Shown piece by piece: positions 59,429 through 64,000 of a DNA stretch of 64,000 bases; the stretch's first letter is position 1; every line of letters begins with the position of its first letter. The stretch comes from VXYL01 sp965243175 (GTDB lineage: Bacteria; Pseudomonadota; Gammaproteobacteria; Pseudomonadales; Azotimanducaceae): positions 1-64,000 of the forward strand of contig OZ251532.1 of NCBI GenBank assembly GCA_965243175.1, written 5' to 3'. Below the pieces are notes generated by a model. It had not been told where the DNA came from. It was given only the letters and a program-made list of their open reading frames with translations, and searched no databases. The position numbers were made by a program, and so were the translations under genes.

Positions 59429-60784
59429 ATGCCCGAGGCGACCCAAATCCCCTCCGAGAACGCCTCGACACGCGATGCGGACTACGTGCTCGAACCGCGT
59501 CTGCTGCTGCCCATCGCGCCGCGAAACATCGCCCTCGAAGACGCCGCGGTGGCCGTTGGCGGCGGCGAAATCCTCGCCGTGGGCGGTCGCGCCGAGTTGC
59601 TGGCGCGCTTCCCGAACGCGCCGCGGATGGAGTTGAACAGCCACGCCCTGATGCCTGGGCTGGTCAACGCCCACGGCCACTTGGCGATGACGCTGCTGCG
59701 CGGCATGGGCGAATCGCAGCCCTTGGACGCCTGGCTCGCCGAGACCATCTGGCCGTTGGAGCAGCGCTGGGTGGACGCCGATTTCGTGCGCGACGGCACC
59801 CGCCTGGCGGTCGCCGAGATGATCGCCTGCGGCACCACCGCCGCCGCGGACATGTACTTCTTCCCCGAAGTCGCCGCCGAGACGTGCCGCGAGGCCGGTT
59901 TCCGCCTGCAGGCGGCCTTCCCCATCACGTCGGTGCCGAACGCCTACTCGCAGAGCATCGACGACTGCTTCCACAAGGGCCTGGCGCTGCACGACCGCTT
60001 CCGCGACGACGATCTCGTCACCACCTGCTTCGGCCCCCACTCCGCCTACGCGGTGGACGAAAAGGCGTTGGGGCGGGTGGCCATGCTCGCCAACGAGACC
60101 GAGGCCAGCGTCCACATCCATCTGCACGAGACCGCGTCCGAGGTGGCCGACGCGCGCACCCGCATCGGCACCACCTGGATTCGCCTGCTCGACGCCATCG
60201 GCCTGCTGAACGAAAACCTGCAAGCCGTCCACATGACCGCGGTGAGCGACGACGAGATACGCCTCGCCGCCAGCCGGGGCGTGCGCGTGATCCACTGCCC
60301 GCACTCGAACATGAAGCTGGCGAGCGGCGTCTGCCCGCTGGCGAAGTTCCGCGCCGAGGGCGCGGTGGTGGCCTTCGGCACCGACGGCGCCGCTTCCAAC
60401 AACGGCCTCGACCTGTTCGCGGAAGCGCGCCTGGCCGCGCTGCTGGCGAAGAGCAGCGCGGCGGACCCGACGGCATTGCCAGCCCGGGACGTGCTGGAAA
60501 CCGCCACCCTTGGCGGCGCCAAGGCGCTCGGCATCGCCGAACGCGCCGGTTCAATCGAACCGGGCAAGCGCGCGGATCTGATTGCTTTGGATCTGGACGC
60601 GCCCGCCATGCAGCCGCTGCACGACGTCTTCGCGCAGCTGATCCACGCCGCGGCCGGCCCGCGCGTGACGCATACCTTCGTCGACGGCCAATGCCTGTAC
60701 GCCGACGGCGAATGGAAGACGCTGGACATCGCCGAGATTCTGCGCCGCGCCCAGCTGTGGCGGGAACGGCTGAACGCGGCTTGA
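59429..60784 (+). CDS. Amidohydrolase, TRZ/ATZ family (MtaD-like)
   Basis: Protein of 451 aa of the metal-dependent amidohydrolase superfamily: LMPGLVNAHGHLAMTLLRG (HxH metal site), HIHLHETASEV, RVIHCPHSNMKLASG and VAFGTDGAASNN (metal Asp), then ETATLGGAKALG near the end. This matches 5'-methylthioadenosine/S-adenosylhomocysteine deaminases. In Pseudomonas-type genomes mtaD sits beside ubiG and gyrA, as here, which supports the call. ATG 59429 is used; it is divergent from gyrA. Confidence 0.85.
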   Translation: MPEATQIPSENASTRDADYVLEPRLLLPIAPRNIALEDAAVAVGGGEILAVGGRAELLARFPNAPRMELNSHALMPGLVNAHGHLAMTLLRGMGESQPLDAWLAETIWPLEQRWVDADFVRDGTRLAVAEMIACGTTAAADMYFFPEVAAETCREAGFRLQAAFPITSVPNAYSQSIDDCFHKGLALHDRFRDDDLVTTCFGPHSAYAVDEKALGRVAMLANETEASVHIHLHETASEVADARTRIGTTWIRLLDAIGLLNENLQAVHMTAVSDDEIRLAASRGVRVIHCPHSNMKLASGVCPLAKFRAEGAVVAFGTDGAASNNGLDLFAEARLAALLAKSSAADPTALPARDVLETATLGGAKALGIAERAGSIEPGKRADLIALDLDAPAMQPLHDVFAQLIHAAAGPRVTHTFVDGQCLYADGEWKTLDIAEILRRAQLWRERLNAA

Positions 60785-60794
60785 GGCGCGGACG

Positions 60795-61526
60795 ATGACG
60801 AACGCGGACGAGCGCGAGCTGGCGAAGTTCGAGGCGCTGGCGCATCGCTGGTGGGACCCGGAGGGCGAGTTCCGGCCCCTGCACGACATCAACGGCCCGC
60901 GCATCGACTACATCCGCGAACGCTGCACGGTGGAAGGCCGCCGCGCTCTGGACGTCGGCTGCGGCGGCGGCCTCGCCACCGAGGCGCTGGCCGAACTCGG
61001 CGCGACGACCACCGGCATCGACGCCGCCGAAGCCCCCTTGGCGGTCGCCAAGCTGCACGCCGCCGAGCGCGGCCTCGGCGAGCGCATCGACTACGTTCGT
61101 GCAACGCCGGAAGAATTCCTCGAAACCGGCCCCGACGCCTTCGAGATCGTCCTCTGTTTGGAAACGCTGGAACACGTTCCGAACGTTGATGCCGCAGTGA
61201 ACGCCCTCGCCAAGCTCGCCGCCCCAGGCGGAGACGTGTTTCTCGCCACCATCAACCGCACCGCCAAGGCCTTCGCCCTGGCCATCGTCGGCGCCGAGTA
61301 CCTGTTGAACATCCTGCCCAAGGGCACCCACAGCTACGAGAAGCTGGTGCGCCCGTCCGAACTTGGGCGGGCGTGCCGCGCCAGCGGCTTGCAGGTGCTC
61401 GACATCGTGGGCGTCGCCTACAACCCCTTCACCCACCGCTGCGCCTTCGGCCGCGACGTGGGCGTGAACTACATGCTCCATGCGCGGAAACCTCCCGCGC
61501 TCGGTTCGAGCGCAACCGACGAGTAG
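60795..61526 (+). CDS. ubiG: Ubiquinone O-methyltransferase UbiG
   Basis: Protein of 243 aa: KFEALAHRWWDPEGEFRPLH and IDYIRERC (family start), SAM motif ALDVGCGGGLATEALAELGA, GIDAAEAPLAVAKLHA and CLETLEHVPN. KGTHSYEKLVRPSEL is the typical UbiG C-terminal motif. It does both O-methylations in ubiquinone synthesis and so indicates aerobic respiration with ubiquinone. It starts 10 bp after the amidohydrolase. Confidence 0.96.
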   Translation: MTNADERELAKFEALAHRWWDPEGEFRPLHDINGPRIDYIRERCTVEGRRALDVGCGGGLATEALAELGATTTGIDAAEAPLAVAKLHAAERGLGERIDYVRATPEEFLETGPDAFEIVLCLETLEHVPNVDAAVNALAKLAAPGGDVFLATINRTAKAFALAIVGAEYLLNILPKGTHSYEKLVRPSELGRACRASGLQVLDIVGVAYNPFTHRCAFGRDVGVNYMLHARKPPALGSSATDE

Positions 61527-62850
61527 GCGCGCGACCCTCCCGAACAGCCAAGGCGCCGCTCGCCCAGCGGTCTACTTCGGCTACTGGCTGGTCGCCGCGG
61601 CTTTCGTCACGCAGTTCGTCGCCGTGGGCGTGACGAACTACGCGGCCGGGCCGTTTCTGACGCCGATGACCGAGGAACTCGGCTGGTCCTACGCCGAGTT
61701 CACGATTCCGCGCTCGCTGGGCGGCGCGGTGATGGCGCTCACCGGCTTCCTCATCGGCGCCTGGGTTGATCGCTACGGCGGACGCCGCTTCATGATCGTC
61801 GGCGTGCTGGTGAGCGCCGTGGCGCTGTGGCGTCTCGGCGCCACCGGAACGCTGTTGGAGTGGATCGTGCTGAACGGCGTCCTGCTCACCATCGGCGCGG
61901 CGCTGTTCGGCAACCTCGTCGTCAACGTCACGCTGGCGAAGTGGTTCGTGGAACGGCGCGGGCAGGCGGTTGCGGTGGCGGCGATGGGCGTCTCGTTCGG
62001 CGGCATCGGCGGAACGCCCGCCATCACGTGGCTGGTGGACGTCTGGGGCTGGCGGGCCGCGTGGGAAGCGCTCGCGGTCGCGACGCTGGTGCTGGGCCTG
62101 CCGTTCGCGCTGCTCATGCGCCGCACGCCGGAAGACTACGGCTTGCAGCCGGATGGCCGCACCGCGGAAGAAGTCGCCGCCGGACGCGCCGCGGCAGCCC
62201 AAGCCGACTACGCCGGTTCCCTCACCCGAAGGCAAGCGATGCGAAGCGGCGCCTTCTACCTGCTGATCGTCGCCTTCGGACTGTTCGTCATCAACATCGG
62301 CGTGATGCTGCTGCAAACGGTGCCGTACCTGACGGACGCCGGCTACAGCCGTGGCGTCGCCGCGGCGATGATCGTCGTCGCCTCGGTTCCGGCCATGCTC
62401 GCCAAGCCGCTCTGGGGCCACCTGATCGACCGCTTGGCGACGCAGGCCACGCCGGGTGCCACATCCACGCGGAAGCGAATCGGCGTGCAGCCCTTGGCCG
62501 CGGCCGGCTCCGCGCTCACTGGCGCAGCGCTGCTGGTGATCGTGGCCAGCATCGTCGGCGGTTCGCTGGTGGGCCTCTGCGCCGGCTTCTTTCTGCTCGG
62601 CGCTGGCTGGGGCGGCATGATTCCGTTGCAGGAAGTGATCTGGGCGTCGTTCTTCGGTCGACGACACCTCGGCGCCGTGCGCAGCGCCGCGTTGCCGTTC
62701 TCGCTGATCTTCGGCGCCGGCGCACCGCTCGCGGTCTCCTACTACCGCGACGTGGTGGGCAACTACGACGGCGCCATGCTCGCCGTGGCGGTCGCCAATC
62801 TCGTCGCCGCCGGGCTGATCATGGTGGTGCGCCCGCCGCGGCGCGGCTAA
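61480..62850 (+). CDS. Major facilitator superfamily transporter
   Basis: Protein of up to 456 aa with twelve helices, for example YWLVAAAFVTQFVAVGV and SLVGLCAGFFLLGAGWGGMI. The loop 2-3 motif is degenerate (GAWVDRYGGRRFMIVG). The layout fits the MCT/oxalate:formate antiporter-like group. The ATG at 61480 would overlap ubiG by 47 bp; a later start near 61550 is possible because the first ~25 residues have no membrane character. Substrate unknown. Confidence 0.8.
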   Translation: MRGNLPRSVRAQPTSRRATLPNSQGAARPAVYFGYWLVAAAFVTQFVAVGVTNYAAGPFLTPMTEELGWSYAEFTIPRSLGGAVMALTGFLIGAWVDRYGGRRFMIVGVLVSAVALWRLGATGTLLEWIVLNGVLLTIGAALFGNLVVNVTLAKWFVERRGQAVAVAAMGVSFGGIGGTPAITWLVDVWGWRAAWEALAVATLVLGLPFALLMRRTPEDYGLQPDGRTAEEVAAGRAAAAQADYAGSLTRRQAMRSGAFYLLIVAFGLFVINIGVMLLQTVPYLTDAGYSRGVAAAMIVVASVPAMLAKPLWGHLIDRLATQATPGATSTRKRIGVQPLAAAGSALTGAALLVIVASIVGGSLVGLCAGFFLLGAGWGGMIPLQEVIWASFFGRRHLGAVRSAALPFSLIFGAGAPLAVSYYRDVVGNYDGAMLAVAVANLVAAGLIMVVRPPRRG

Positions 62851-62927
62851 GCTGGTCCGCGCGCGGGCGGGAGGGCGCCCGGTGGTACACTTGCGCACCG
62901 TTCCCCATTGCACATGGTCTTGGTCCC

Positions 62928-64000
<1,073 letters not shown>

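Overview
This 64 kb window comes from a high-GC gammaproteobacterium outside the Enterobacterales. The evidence is gene order: infB-rbfA-truB-rpsO-pnp at the left, and ubiG / gyrA-serC-pheA-hisC-tyrA-cmk-rpsA-ihfB-lapA at the right. A gamma-type gshA of about 519 aa, an ntrBC pair and ATP-dependent pckA fit this. No tRNA, rRNA or CRISPR array was seen.

Layout. (1) 1-5227 (+): translation and RNA-decay genes (infB end, rbfA, truB, rpsO, pnp), then a slipin-type SPFH protein. (2) 5224-15381 (-): a lone P-loop ATPase, amtB, a roadblock-like protein, an ACP phosphodiesterase, gshA, pckA, and ntrC-ntrB with an NtrC-box-like site upstream of ntrB. (3) 15629-21337: a Uma2-family nuclease, NfeD, two envelope glycan-type membrane or glycosyltransferase genes, and a decayed third one. 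(4) 21338-22609: a class III aminotransferase. (5) 22611-45810: a 23.2 kb defence island bounded by a perfect 21-bp direct repeat. (6) 45798-49109: a TPR membrane protein, a sugar epimerase and a ComEA-like HhH protein. (7) 49260-64000: lapA, ihfB, rpsA, cmk, tyrA, hisC, pheA, serC and gyrA on the minus strand, then an amidohydrolase, ubiG, an MFS transporter and the start of leuS on the plus strand.

The island is the point of interest. The right repeat contains the stop codon of the TPR gene and the left repeat begins 2 bp after the aminotransferase stop, so the island appears inserted between two convergent chromosomal genes. Inside it, about 16.5 kb (39.4 kb down to 22.9 kb) is one minus-strand run of twelve main genes with 1-4 bp overlaps or very short gaps: UvrD-like helicase, AAA ATPase, small acidic-motif protein, dead cytosine-5 methyltransferase, AbiJ/HEPN-like protein, DUF1156 adenine-type methyltransferase, ABC-type ATPase, DUF3226 TOPRIM protein, DUF6932 nucleotidyltransferase-like protein, an unrecognised protein, an AAA ATPase, and a DUF499 ATPase. 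A divergent pair (ParB-like protein plus a possible nuclease) and a large HTH-SNF2 helicase-DUF3883 protein complete it. The DUF1156 and DUF499 proteins are known to co-occur in defence loci. The five genes sitting between them here form a block I do not recognise as a named system. Several island genes are damaged: an internal deletion in the methyltransferase, a one-base frameshift that fuses ATPase and partner, and a nonsense codon in a small ORF. The locus may be partly decayed or remodelled.
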